A DNA stretch of 64,000 bases from Pseudomonas frederiksbergensis (GCF_003732275.1 NZ_MOBM01000041.1:62001-126000); one strand, 5' to 3'; shown: positions 35,354 to 44,165, counted from the stretch's first letter. Translations and numbers: made by a program. Notes: generated by a model not told the origin, from the letters alone.

Positions 35354-36727
35354 ATGAAGAAGTCCACCTTGGCCCTGGCTGTGGCCGTAGGGGTTTTGGC
35401 GCAGCAGGCAGGCGCCGCCGGTTTCATCGAAGACAGCAAGGCTACATTGGGGCTGCGCAACTTCTACATCAACACCGATAACCGTGACAGCGCTGCTGGC
35501 ACTGCTGCTAACAAAGCGGCTGGTGTTCAGAGCAAGAACGAAGAATGGGGTCAAGGCTTCGATCTGCGCTTCACCTCGGGTTACACCCAAGGCACCGTTG
35601 GCTTCGGTATTGATGCTATCGGCCTGCTGGGCGTGCGTCTGGATTCGGGCGGCGGCACCAACGGCGCCACTGCTACCTCTTATGGCGGCACTGTATTCCC
35701 AAGCAAATCCAACGGCGAAGCGGTTGATAACTTCTCCAGCCTGGGCCTGACTGCCAAAGCCAAGATCTCCCAGACCGAACTGAAATTGGGCACTCTGCAG
35801 CCAAAACTGCCAGTGATCGTGACCAACGACGGCCGTCTGCTGCCGCAAACCTTCCAGGGCGGCCAGATCACCTCGAACGAAATCAAAGACCTGACGCTGG
35901 TCGGCGGTCAGATCGAGCACGCCAAGGGCCGTAACTCCAGCAACAACGAAGAGTTGTCGATTGCTGGCGCGAACGCTCACACTGCTGCCGGTCGTGACAG
36001 CAACAAGTTCATATACGGTGGCGGTGACTACAAAATCACCAAAGACCTGACTGCCCAGTACTACTACGGCAACCTGGAAGACTTCTACAAGCAACACTTC
36101 CTGGGCCTGGTTCACAACTGGTCGATCGGCCCTGGTGTGTTGAAGTCTGACTTGCGTTACTTCAACAGCTCTGATGATGGTGCCAACGGCCACGACTCGG
36201 CTTATTTCAGCTCCGGTAACGATGAGGGCTTCCGTTCCGGTCGAGGTAAAGTCGACAACAACCTGTACAGCGGCCTGTTCCTGTACTCCGTTGCCGGTCA
36301 TACCTTCGGCGGCGGTTATCAGGTCAGCAACGGCAGCAGCGACTTCCCTTGGTTGAACCAGGGTGACGGCTCGTCGGCTTACCTGACTACCGACAGCCAG
36401 ATCGCCAAGTTCGCCCGTGCCGGCGAACGTACCTGGCAAGCTCGCTACTCGTATGACTTCGCCAAGGTTGGCCTGCCAGGCGCTACTGCCGGCATCGTTT
36501 ACCTGCGTGGCGACAACATTGACACCGTGGGTACCAACGGTCGCGAAAACGGTTCCGGCCGTTCCGAGTGGGAACGTGACCTGACCCTGGCTTACGTAGT
36601 GCCAGAAGGTCCGCTGAAAAACCTGGGCCTCACCTGGAAAAACGCCATGTGGCGCAACGACGTCCCAGGTCAGCGCGACCAGGACGAAAACCGTCTGATC
36701 GTCAGCTACTCGATCCCGCTGTTGTAA
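35354..36727 (+). CDS. OprD-family outer membrane porin
   Basis: A 457-residue beta-barrel porin with signal peptide (KSTLALAVAVGVLAQQAGAA). OprD family features: GFIEDSKATLGLRNFYINTD after cleavage, WGQGFDLRFTSGYTQGTVGFGIDAIGLLGVRLD, and the C-terminal RLIVSYSIPLL ending in a hydrophobic residue. GAGAGGAGCGAAACA precedes the ATG. Lying between tauA and lsfA, it may admit sulfonates or sulfate esters, but this is inferred from context. Confidence 0.93.
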   Translation: MKKSTLALAVAVGVLAQQAGAAGFIEDSKATLGLRNFYINTDNRDSAAGTAANKAAGVQSKNEEWGQGFDLRFTSGYTQGTVGFGIDAIGLLGVRLDSGGGTNGATATSYGGTVFPSKSNGEAVDNFSSLGLTAKAKISQTELKLGTLQPKLPVIVTNDGRLLPQTFQGGQITSNEIKDLTLVGGQIEHAKGRNSSNNEELSIAGANAHTAAGRDSNKFIYGGGDYKITKDLTAQYYYGNLEDFYKQHFLGLVHNWSIGPGVLKSDLRYFNSSDDGANGHDSAYFSSGNDEGFRSGRGKVDNNLYSGLFLYSVAGHTFGGGYQVSNGSSDFPWLNQGDGSSAYLTTDSQIAKFARAGERTWQARYSYDFAKVGLPGATAGIVYLRGDNIDTVGTNGRENGSGRSEWERDLTLAYVVPEGPLKNLGLTWKNAMWRNDVPGQRDQDENRLIVSYSIPLL

Positions 36728-36750
36728 TAGCGCTCGCGTAACCGACGTAA

Positions 36751-36788
36751 AAAAAGCCCCGCCCGGCATCACGCCGGGCGGGGCTTTT
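36751..36788 (+). terminator. Rho-independent terminator of the porin gene
   Basis: Stem of about 16 bases (AAAAGCCCCGCCCGGC and complement) with ATCAC loop, then TTTT, starting 24 bases after the stop. Confidence 0.92.
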
Positions 36789-36939
36789 GCGTTTTCAAGG
36801 TGGGCTCACCCCCGTAAACCCTCCTTGAAATTCCCCTTTTTGCAACAACTCAAGGCCTTCTCGAACCTTGTGACCGATGTTCGTCTCGATGGCTATTCAG
36901 GTCCAGTGAACAGATTTTTAATATTCATTTTTTATCTAA

Positions 36940-36955
36940 ATAAATCGATATTTAT
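36940..36955 (+). promoter_or_regulatory. AT-rich palindrome upstream of lsfA
   Basis: ATAAAT-CGAT-ATTTAT in a very AT-rich stretch (36915-36968), 66-81 bases before lsfA. Probably part of its promoter or operator. Confidence 0.4.
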
Positions 36956-37020
36956 TCTTTTTAATTAATACCGAACGCAGGCACAGTTGGGCTCAACAAG
37001 CACTCACAAGGAGCAGCACC

Positions 37021-37659
37021 ATGAGCCTCAGACTTGGCGATATCGCCCCCGATTTCGAACAGGATTCCAGCGCCGGCACTATCCATTTCCACGAATGGCT
37101 GGGCGATAGCTGGGGCGTGCTGTTTTCCCATCCGGCGGACTTCACGCCGGTATGCACCACCGAGCTGGGTTTCACCGCCAGGCTCAAGGATGAATTCGCC
37201 CAGCGCGGCGTCAAAGCCATTGCTCTGTCGGTAGACCCGGTGGACTCGCATCACAAGTGGATCGAGGACATCAACGAAACCCAGACCGCCATCGTCAACT
37301 TCCCGATCCTCGCCGATGCGGACCGTAAAGTGTCCGACCTGTACGACCTGATCCATCCGAATGCCAACGACACCCTGACCGTGCGTTCGCTGTTCGTGAT
37401 CGACCCAAACAAGAAGATCCGGCTGACGATTACTTACCCGGCGAGTACCGGCCGTAACTTCAATGAAATTTTGCGGGTGATCGACTCGCTGCAGCTCACC
37501 GACAACTACAAGGTGGCCACCCCGGCTAACTGGCAGGACGGTGATGAAGTGGTGATCGTGCCGTCGCTCAAGGACGAAGACGAAATCAAGCGACGTTTCC
37601 CCAAAGGTTATCGCGCAGTGAAGCCGTACCTGCGTCTGACACCTCAACCGAACAGGTAA
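37021..37659 (+). CDS. lsfA: 1-Cys peroxiredoxin LsfA
   Basis: A 212-residue Prx6-type thiol peroxidase. The peroxidatic cysteine is C45 in HPADFTPVCTTELG; the C-terminal dimerisation domain has the Prx6 features DEVVIVPSLKDEDEIKRRFPKGYRAVKPYLRLTPQP. In Pseudomonas LsfA is induced by sulfate starvation and peroxide, and its gene is often linked to ssu genes, as here. A strong AAGGAG precedes the ATG. Confidence 0.95.
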   Translation: MSLRLGDIAPDFEQDSSAGTIHFHEWLGDSWGVLFSHPADFTPVCTTELGFTARLKDEFAQRGVKAIALSVDPVDSHHKWIEDINETQTAIVNFPILADADRKVSDLYDLIHPNANDTLTVRSLFVIDPNKKIRLTITYPASTGRNFNEILRVIDSLQLTDNYKVATPANWQDGDEVVIVPSLKDEDEIKRRFPKGYRAVKPYLRLTPQPNR

Positions 37660-37813
37660 TCATCCGAATTTTGCGGTGTGGCTGAAATCGCTATCGCAGG
37701 CTTGCCCGCGAAGGCGGCAGACCGGCCAGTGAAAATTTCATGTCATCCACAAAGCAGGGGATTTCGGGCCGTTTCGACGGCCTGTTTTTTTGCCTGAAAA
37801 AAGACAATTTTCA

Positions 37814-37842
37814 TATTCATTTAAAGTATAACCAAATGAATA
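37814..37842 (+). promoter_or_regulatory. Inverted repeat upstream of ssuE
   Basis: Perfect 9-base arms TATTCATTT (37814-37822) and AAATGAATA (37834-37842) with an 11-base spacer, in an AT-rich 80-base stretch 100 bases before ssuE. Likely operator or promoter of the ssu operon. Confidence 0.5.
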
Positions 37843-37941
37843 AATATGATTTATGGATATATAAATCAGCTGTTAAGGTCACTCCATCGACGCGAGATCG
37901 CAAGCCGCGAATCGCCAACACCGCTCAAAGGAATTATCTGA

Positions 37942-38535
37942 ATGCTGGTCGTCTCACTCGGTGGCAGTCCCAGCCCACGCTCCCGTTCCGGGGTTTTGCT
38001 GGAGCGCTCGCGACGCTGGTTGCAAGAGCAAGGGGTGGAAGTGGTGAGTTACCAGGTACGGGACTTCCCGGCCGAAGATTTGCTGCATGCCCGCTTCGAC
38101 AGCCCGAAGGTGATCGACCTGTTGCAACAGATTGAAAACGCCGATGGCTTGCTGATCGCCACGCCGGTTTACAAAGCGTCGTTCTCCGGTGCGCTGAAAA
38201 CCTTACTCGATCTGCTGCCCGAACGCGCCTTGAGCCACAAGGTGGTTTTACCGATGGCTACCGGCGGCAGTATCGCCCATATGCTGGCGGTGGATTACGC
38301 GCTCAAACCGGTGCTATCGGCGTTGAAAGCCCAGGAAATGCTGCAGGGGATTTTCGCCGTGGACAGCCAGATCGCTTACGGCGAAGGCAGCGCCCAGGCG
38401 CAGTTGGCGCCGGAACTTGCACAACGATTGTTTGAAGCGCTGGAGCAGTTTTTCAGCGCCATGGCTCGTCGGCCCAGGCCGCTCGATCCGAACCTGTTGA
38501 ACGAACGTCTGTTGAGTGCTCGCTGGAGCATTTAA
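37942..38535 (+). CDS. ssuE: NADPH-dependent FMN reductase SsuE
   Basis: A 197-residue flavodoxin-fold reductase giving FMNH2 to alkanesulfonate monooxygenase. N-terminal FMN loop VSLGGSPSPRSRSGVLLE, then ATPVYKASFSGALKTLLDLLPERAL typical of SsuE. AAAGGAATT precedes the ATG. First gene of the ssu operon, but the usual partner monooxygenase gene ssuD is not present downstream. Confidence 0.95.
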   Translation: MLVVSLGGSPSPRSRSGVLLERSRRWLQEQGVEVVSYQVRDFPAEDLLHARFDSPKVIDLLQQIENADGLLIATPVYKASFSGALKTLLDLLPERALSHKVVLPMATGGSIAHMLAVDYALKPVLSALKAQEMLQGIFAVDSQIAYGEGSAQAQLAPELAQRLFEALEQFFSAMARRPRPLDPNLLNERLLSARWSI

Positions 38536-38625
38536 GTCTCAATCGAATTTGATGTACTTCACCTTACTGGCCCGCTAACGGGTAAGCAGGTGCAGCCAAA
38601 ACCCAACTGCAAAAAGGAGAGCGCT

Positions 38626-39606
38626 ATGCGCACTGTCATTTTGCGTCGTGGTCTGGTCGCTCTGTTTGCTGCGGCTGTAACCTTCGGCGCCATTACTCAA
38701 GCTCAGGCGCTTTCTACCCATGAAAGCGTCCTCCGGATCGGTTATCAAAAGTACGGCACTCTGGTGCTGCTCAAAGCCAAAGGTACTCTGGAAAATCGCC
38801 TCGCCGCCCAAGGCGTGGACGTGCAATGGACTGAATTCCCCGGTGGCCCGCAACTGCTCGAAGGCCTGAACGTAGGCTCCATCGATTTTGGTGTCACCGG
38901 TGAAACGCCGCCCGTGTTTGCCCAGGCGGCCGGCGCCGATCTGCTCTACGTCGCCTATGAACCACCAGCGCCACACAGCGAAGCGATCCTGGTGCCGAAG
39001 GACTCGCCGATCAACTCGGTGCAGGACCTCAAGGGCAAGAAAGTTGTACTCAACAAAGGCTCCAACGTGCACTACCTGTTGGTGCGTGCGCTTGAAGACG
39101 CCGGCCTCAAATACACCGACATCCAGACCGTGTTCCTGCCGCCAGCCGATGCCCGCGCCGCGTTCGAGCGTGGCAGTGTCGATGCCTGGGTAATCTGGGA
39201 CCCGTACCAGGCCGCCGCCGAACAGCAACTGCAAGCACGCACCCTGCGCGATGGCAAAGGCCTCGTCGACAACCACCAGTTCTACCTGGCGACCAAACCT
39301 TACGCGCAGAAAAATCCTGAAGTGATCAAGGCTCTGGTGGAAGAAGTGCGCGCGGTCGGCGAATGGTCCAAGGCCAATCCCGAGGATGTGACCAAGCAAG
39401 TTTCGCCACTGCTTGGCCTGCCAGCGGACATCACCCTGACCTCGATGAAACGCCAGGGTTACGGCGCGCTGTTCCTTACGCCGGAAGTAGTCGCTGCCCA
39501 GCAAAAAATCGCCGACAGCTTCTACCAGCTCAAGCTGATTCCCAAGCCTTTGAGCATCAAAGACGTGATCTGGACGCCACCGGCGGCCGTAGCCAAAGCG
39601 CAGTAA
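38626..39606 (+). CDS. ssuA: Alkanesulfonate ABC transporter binding protein SsuA
   Basis: A 326-residue periplasmic protein: signal peptide (VALFAAAVTFGAITQAQA), then ESVLRIGYQKYGTLVLLKAKGTLE and EFPGGPQLLEGLNVGSIDFGVTGETPP, typical of SsuA. The ATG at 38626 follows AAAAGGAGA. It captures aliphatic sulfonates for SsuBC. ssuC starts 6 bases after its stop. Confidence 0.95.
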   Translation: MRTVILRRGLVALFAAAVTFGAITQAQALSTHESVLRIGYQKYGTLVLLKAKGTLENRLAAQGVDVQWTEFPGGPQLLEGLNVGSIDFGVTGETPPVFAQAAGADLLYVAYEPPAPHSEAILVPKDSPINSVQDLKGKKVVLNKGSNVHYLLVRALEDAGLKYTDIQTVFLPPADARAAFERGSVDAWVIWDPYQAAAEQQLQARTLRDGKGLVDNHQFYLATKPYAQKNPEVIKALVEEVRAVGEWSKANPEDVTKQVSPLLGLPADITLTSMKRQGYGALFLTPEVVAAQQKIADSFYQLKLIPKPLSIKDVIWTPPAAVAKAQ

Positions 39607-39612
39607 TTCGCC

Positions 39613-40395
39613 ATGAAGAAAATCATCCACAACCTGGCGCCTTGGGCGTTGCCGGTCTTGTTGCTGGCGGTATGGCAGTTATCGGTATCGGCGGGCTGGT
39701 TGTCGACGCGGATTCTGCCGGCGCCGATCGCGGTGATCGAGGCCGGTGTAAGTCTGGTCAGCAGCGGTGAAATCTGGACCCACCTGGCCATCAGCGGCTG
39801 GCGCGCGGCGCTCGGGTTCACCATTGGCGGCGGTATCGGTCTGACCTTGGGCTTCATCACCGGTTTATCGAAATGGGGTGAGCGCCTGCTCGACAGTTCG
39901 GTGCAGATGATCCGCAACGTGCCGCATCTGGCACTGATTCCACTGGTGATCCTGTGGTTCGGTATCGACGAGTCGGCGAAGATTTTTCTGGTGGCGTTGG
40001 GCACGTTGTTCCCGATCTACCTCAACACGTATCACGGTATCCGCAACGTCGATCCGGCGCTGGTGGAGATGGCGCGCAGCTATGGCCTGTCGGGTTTCAG
40101 CCTGTTTCGTCAGGTAATCCTGCCGGGTGCGCTGCCGTCGATTCTGGTCGGTGTGCGTTTTGCCCTGGGCTTCATGTGGCTGACATTGATCGTGGCGGAA
40201 ACCATTTCCGCGAGCTCGGGCATCGGCTACCTGGCGATGAATGCCCGGGAGTTCTTGCAGACCGATGTGGTGGTGTTGGCGATTCTTTTGTACGCGGTGC
40301 TCGGCAAGCTGGCTGATCTTGCGGCGCGTGGGCTTGAACGTGTGTGGCTGCGCTGGCATCCGGCTTATCAGGTTGCCAAGGGAGGTACTGCATGA
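39613..40395 (+). CDS. ssuC: Alkanesulfonate ABC transporter permease SsuC
   Basis: A 260-residue inner-membrane protein with about six segments and the EAA-type loop (MARSYGLSGFSLFRQVILPGALPSILVG). Sequence 'RNVPHLALIPLVILWFGIDESAKIFLVALGTLFPIY' is typical of SsuC. Its stop overlaps the ssuB start (ATGA). Confidence 0.95.
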   Translation: MKKIIHNLAPWALPVLLLAVWQLSVSAGWLSTRILPAPIAVIEAGVSLVSSGEIWTHLAISGWRAALGFTIGGGIGLTLGFITGLSKWGERLLDSSVQMIRNVPHLALIPLVILWFGIDESAKIFLVALGTLFPIYLNTYHGIRNVDPALVEMARSYGLSGFSLFRQVILPGALPSILVGVRFALGFMWLTLIVAETISASSGIGYLAMNAREFLQTDVVVLAILLYAVLGKLADLAARGLERVWLRWHPAYQVAKGGTA

Positions 40396-41198
40396 CGGCT
40401 CAACAACCTCCACGCCTGCTGCGCGGTATTCCGCTGGCCGTGCGCAAGCTGCAAAAAACCTTTGGTTCACGGCAAGTGTTGCGTGAAATCGATCTGCACA
40501 TTCCGGCCGGGCAGTTTGTGGCGGTGGTCGGGCGTAGCGGTTGCGGCAAAAGTACCTTGCTGCGCTTGCTTGCCGGTCTCGACAAGCCCACGGGAGGCGA
40601 GCTGCTTGCAGGCGCAGCGCCACTGAGTGATGCGCGGGAAGACACCCGGCTGATGTTCCAGGAAGCACGTTTGCTGCCGTGGAAAAAGATCATCGACAAC
40701 GTCGGTCTCGGGCTCAAGGGCAACTGGCGGCCGCAAGCATTGCAAGCGCTGGAAGCGGTCGGCCTGGCGGATCGCGCCAACGAGTGGCCGGCAGCCTTGT
40801 CCGGCGGGCAAAAGCAGCGTGTGGCCCTGGCTCGCGCCTTGATCCATCAACCGCGCTTGCTGTTGCTCGACGAACCGCTGGGTGCATTGGATGCCCTGAC
40901 CCGAATCGAAATGCAGCAACTGATCGAACGGCTCTGGCAACAGCATGGCTTCACCGTGTTGCTGGTGACCCACGACGTCAGCGAAGCGGTGGCGATTGCC
41001 GATCGGGTGATTCTGATTGACGAGGGTGAAGTCGGCCTCGACCTGCATGTGGAACTGCCGCGCCCTCGGGTCCGTGGCTCCCATCGGCTGGCGGCGCTGG
41101 AAACCGAAGTGCTCAGCCGCGTGCTGTCCCTGCCTGGCCAGCCGCCGGAACCGGAACCTGTTTCACCACTGCCTACGCAATTGCGTTGGGCTCAATAA
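40392..41198 (+). CDS. ssuB: Alkanesulfonate ABC transporter ATPase SsuB
   Basis: A 268-residue ABC ATPase: Walker A GRSGCGKST, signature LSGGQKQR, Walker B LLLLDEPLGALD, H-loop VTHDVSEAV, and 'LMFQEARLLPW' typical of SsuB/TauB. Start ATG at 40392 overlapping the ssuC stop. Confidence 0.96.
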   Translation: MTAQQPPRLLRGIPLAVRKLQKTFGSRQVLREIDLHIPAGQFVAVVGRSGCGKSTLLRLLAGLDKPTGGELLAGAAPLSDAREDTRLMFQEARLLPWKKIIDNVGLGLKGNWRPQALQALEAVGLADRANEWPAALSGGQKQRVALARALIHQPRLLLLDEPLGALDALTRIEMQQLIERLWQQHGFTVLLVTHDVSEAVAIADRVILIDEGEVGLDLHVELPRPRVRGSHRLAALETEVLSRVLSLPGQPPEPEPVSPLPTQLRWAQ

Positions 41199-41232
41199 CT
41201 TAAAGATTCATCCAACGACAGGAATCAACATC

Positions 41233-41448
41233 ATGACTATCAAAGCCATCAACGTTCGTAACCAGTTCAAAGGCTCGATCAAGGAAATCGTGCTTGGCGA
41301 CGTGCTGTCGGAAATCGACGTGCAGACTGCCTCCGGCATCGTCACTTCGGTGATTACCACCCGTTCGGTGAAAGAGCTGGAACTGGTGGTCGGCAGTGAA
41401 GTGATCGCGTTTGTGAAATCCACCGAGGTGTCGATCGCCAAGTTGTAA
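41233..41448 (+). CDS. ssuF: Molybdopterin-binding-like (TOBE/Mop) protein SsuF
   Basis: A 71-residue single Mop/TOBE domain: AINVRNQFKGSIKEIVLGDVLSEIDVQTASGIVTSVITTRSVKELELVVGSEV. It matches SsuF, which is required for sulfonate use in P. putida although its biochemical role is unclear. Last gene of the operon, with a terminator right after. Confidence 0.93.
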   Translation: MTIKAINVRNQFKGSIKEIVLGDVLSEIDVQTASGIVTSVITTRSVKELELVVGSEVIAFVKSTEVSIAKL

Positions 41449-41465
41449 GCGCGTGCGCAAAACAA

Positions 41466-41501
41466 CAACCCCGGAGGGTGTGAGCCCTTCGGGGTTTTTT
41501 A
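41466..41501 (+). terminator. Rho-independent terminator of the ssu operon
   Basis: Stem ACCCCG-AGGG/CCCT-CGGGGT with a small mismatch, followed by TTTTTT, 18 bases after ssuF. Confidence 0.9.
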
Positions 41502-41532
41502 TGGGTGTTTGCCGGTAAATCAGCGGTGTGGC

Positions 41533-41627
41533 TATCGCGAGCAGGCTCGCTCCCACAGTTGATCTCCAGCGACCATGAATTGTGTGTCCGACACTAATTC
41601 AATGTGGGAGCGAGCCTGCTCGCGATG
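41533..41627. repeat. REPIN-type inverted repeat, family 1 (GAGCCTGCTCGCGAT subtype)
   Basis: Units 41533-41557 and 41603-41627, TATCGCGAGCAGGCTCGCTC... and complement. Lies between the ssu terminator and the 3' end of the TetR gene. Confidence 0.9.
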
Positions 41628-41650
41628 AGGCCGGGATGGTCAGCGAATAA

Positions 41651-42283
41651 TCAAACGGTGCGCTTGGGCAGGTAGGGTGGCAAATACAACCCCAGATAAG
41701 CATCAAACACCCGCATCCCTTCTTCAGCCATTCGCGGCGTGATCTGCCCATGCTGCTGCACCGAGCGTGCATACACCCGGTCGCCCAGCTCCATGGCCAG
41801 GGCAAACACATCGACATCACTTGGCAGTGTCGGCAATTCGAAGTGGTGGTCGAACAGCTTGTGCATCAGGTCGCCGAGTTCGATGTCGTGCTGGCGGTCG
41901 GCCTGGGTGACTTCGGTCAGGCCATGCTGGGCGAGGATCAGTTGGCGGGCGGCGGCGTCTTCGTCGTAGATGGCGAGCATGCGTTGTTCCACCAGCCGCG
42001 ACAGGTCGCGCCAGCCGTTCAGGGCATGGTGGTCGATGGGTGCTTGCAGGCAGGCGCGGAACGCGGCGTGGACGTCGGCGGTCAGGGCTTCAAGCAGGGC
42101 CGGGACGCTGGCGAAAAAATGGTAGACGGAGGAGGGCGGGATCTCCGCGCGTTCGGCGACGCTGTAGATCGACAGGCTGGCCACGCCCTCGGCGGCCAGC
42201 AGCGTGCGGGCGGCATCGAGTATCGAATCGATCCGGGCCTGACTGCGGGCGCGGGGTTTGCGAATGGTGGCGGTGCGCGTCAT
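41651..42283 (-). CDS. TetR-family transcriptional regulator
   Basis: A 210-residue repressor-type protein. HTH: ARIDSILDAARTLLAAEGVASLSIYSVAERAEIPPSSVYHFFASVPALLEALTADV. ATG at 42283 follows CAGGAGA; upstream in-frame sequence is REPIN translation. It lies next to spuI on the same strand. In P. aeruginosa a TetR gene, aguR (agmatine catabolism), is near spuI; orthology is possible but no aguA/aguB is here. Confidence 0.9.
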   Translation of the reverse strand: MTRTATIRKPRARSQARIDSILDAARTLLAAEGVASLSIYSVAERAEIPPSSVYHFFASVPALLEALTADVHAAFRACLQAPIDHHALNGWRDLSRLVEQRMLAIYDEDAAARQLILAQHGLTEVTQADRQHDIELGDLMHKLFDHHFELPTLPSDVDVFALAMELGDRVYARSVQQHGQITPRMAEEGMRVFDAYLGLYLPPYLPKRTV

Positions 42284-42339
42284 TGAAGTCTCCTGCAGGG
42301 CAGCGGGCATTGTACGAGCAGGGTTTGATGTTGTCTGCC

Positions 42340-42448
42340 AGGACGCTATCGCGAGCAGGCTCGCTCCCACAGGGGATTTCCTGTGTACACAAAATTTATG
42401 CTCACTGGAGATCAATTGTGGGAGCGAGCCTGCTCGCGATAGCGTCCT
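42340..42448. repeat. REPIN-type inverted repeat with 32-base perfect arms
   Basis: Arms 42340-42371 and 42417-42448 are perfect complements, starting AGGACGCTATCGCGAGCAGG; the longest exact arms of this family in the window. With the copy at 41533 it brackets the TetR gene. Confidence 0.92.
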
Positions 42449-42455
42449 GGCGGCC

Positions 42456-42497
42456 ATAAAAAACGCCGCAGGCTTCAATAGCCGGCGGCGTTCTTTT
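42456..42497 (-). terminator. Rho-independent terminator of spuI
   Basis: Arms AACGCCGCAGGCT and AGCCGGCGGCGTT (one mismatch) with TCAAT loop; minus-strand U-run from TAAAAAA. Located just after the spuI stop. Confidence 0.88.
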
Positions 42498-42510
42498 TTA
42501 CTGCAACCGC

Positions 42511-43887
42511 TTACACGGTATGCAGGTACCAGTTGTACTCAAGGTCGGAGATGGAGTGTTCGAACTCCTCCAGCTCGCTCTCTTTACAGGCCACGAAGAT
42601 ATCGATGTATTTCGGATCGATGTACTTGGCCATGACTTCGCTGTCGTCCAGCTCGCGCAATGCATCGCGCAGGTTATTCGGCAGGCTTTGCTCGTTCTGC
42701 TCGTAGGAGTTGCCTTCCACGGGTGCGCCCGGCTCGATCTTGTTGGTCAGGCCGTGATGCACGCCTGCCAATACCGAAGCCATCAACAGGTACGGGTTGG
42801 CGTCGGCACCGGCGACACGATGCTCGATGCGCACGGCATCGGAGGAACCGGTCGGTACGCGGATGGCCACGGTGCGGTTATCCAGGCCCCAGCACGGCGA
42901 GTTCGGCACATAGAACTGTGCGCCGAAACGACGGTAGGAGTTGACGTTCGGGCAGAGGAACGCCATCTGCGCCGGCAGGGTCTCGAGCACACCGCCGATC
43001 GCGTGACGCAGTGCGGCGTTCTGCTCGGGATCCTCGCTGGCAAAAATGTTTTTGCCATCTTTATCAAGAATCGAGATGTGGACGTGCAGACCGTTACCTG
43101 CCTGGCCCGGATAAGGCTTGGCCATGAAGGTGGTGTCCATTTCATGGTCGTAGGCGATGTTTTTGATCAGACGCTTGAGCAGGACCGCATAGTCGCAGGC
43201 CTTGATCGGGTCGGCCACGTGGTGCAGGTTCACTTCGAACTGTGCCGGGGCACTTTCCTTGACGATCGCGTCGGCAGGGATGCCTTGCTCTTTCGCACCT
43301 TCCAGAATGTCCTGGAGGCAGTCGACGTATTCGTCGAGGTCGTCGATCAGGTAGACCTGTGTCGAATGCGGGCGTTTGCCGGAGATCGGCGAGCGTGGCG
43401 GTTGTGGGCGCCCGTTCACGTTTTCCTGGTCGATCAGGTAGAACTCCAGTTCGAACGCGGCGCAGATGGTCAGGCCCATCTCGTCAAACTTGGCTACGAC
43501 TTGTCGCAGGACTTCGCGCGGGTCGGCGAAGAAAGGATCACCTTCGAGTTCGTGCATGGTCATTAACAGTTGCGCGGTCGGGCGCTTCTGCCAGGGCTCA
43601 TTGCACAGGGTGTCGGGGATTGGATAGCAGATTCGGTCAGCATCGCCGATGTCCAGGCCCAGGCCGGTGCTTTCCACCGTCGAGCCATTGATATCCAGAG
43701 CAAATAGAGAGGCCGGCAGGTTGATGCCTTTCTCGTAAACCTTGTGGAGGCTGGTGCGTTCAATGCGCTTGCCGCGCACCACACCATTCATATCCGCAAT
43801 CAGAAGGTCGACGTACAGAACCTCAGGATGTTCCTTAAGGAACGCGTTCGCTTCGTTAAGCTGAACGGCACGCGGGGGTACCGACAT
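42511..43887 (-). CDS. spuI: Gamma-glutamylpolyamine synthetase (glutamine synthetase family) SpuI
   Basis: A 458-residue GS-fold ligase that joins glutamate to a polyamine using ATP. It has the beta-grasp N-domain (DLLIADMNGVVRGKRIE) and the catalytic part with AFELEFYLID, HEMDTTFMAKPYPGQAGNGLHVHIS (the NGLH ATP/metal region) and HRVAGADANPYLLMASV. The usual GS-I adenylation tyrosine context is absent. It is divergent from spuA-H, an arrangement and length matching P. aeruginosa spuI. Neighbour spuB is a second, similar ligase. Confidence 0.93.
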   Translation of the reverse strand: MSVPPRAVQLNEANAFLKEHPEVLYVDLLIADMNGVVRGKRIERTSLHKVYEKGINLPASLFALDINGSTVESTGLGLDIGDADRICYPIPDTLCNEPWQKRPTAQLLMTMHELEGDPFFADPREVLRQVVAKFDEMGLTICAAFELEFYLIDQENVNGRPQPPRSPISGKRPHSTQVYLIDDLDEYVDCLQDILEGAKEQGIPADAIVKESAPAQFEVNLHHVADPIKACDYAVLLKRLIKNIAYDHEMDTTFMAKPYPGQAGNGLHVHISILDKDGKNIFASEDPEQNAALRHAIGGVLETLPAQMAFLCPNVNSYRRFGAQFYVPNSPCWGLDNRTVAIRVPTGSSDAVRIEHRVAGADANPYLLMASVLAGVHHGLTNKIEPGAPVEGNSYEQNEQSLPNNLRDALRELDDSEVMAKYIDPKYIDIFVACKESELEEFEHSISDLEYNWYLHTV

Positions 43888-44165
43888 GATGCAACACCTT
43901 TGTTGTTAAAAATATCAATCATTGATCTCTTCGGATTCCAGTCAACCCGAACGGCATGCCGAAGTCAAGCGAGGCCTTTTTTGCCCTAAAAAAGCACTCG
44001 CGGGGCTTTTTTGAGGCACTTTGGGGCGTTTTTTGGCCTTCAGCGTTCTTGGCGCCCGCGAGCTTGAGCGGGCCGTGTTGTATTTTTTACGGGGGTGTTG
44101 TGTAAAAAAATGAACAAGGCTAAGCTCGATTTAAACCCATAACAGCAATAATACCGGGGTGCTTC

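Noticed and set aside
37684..37720. Degenerate REP-like sequence after lsfA (CTATCGCAGGCTTGCCCGCG)
   Set aside because: A single half-element with several changes and no inverted partner; may be a decayed REP but not supported as a feature.
42284..42478. N-terminal extension of the TetR regulator
   Set aside because: The extension is translated REPIN sequence; the ATG at 42283 has a good ribosome site and begins the regulator.
43888..44165. Sigma-54 promoter in the spuI/spuA divergent gap
   Set aside because: No convincing GG-N10-GC element with the expected flanks was found.
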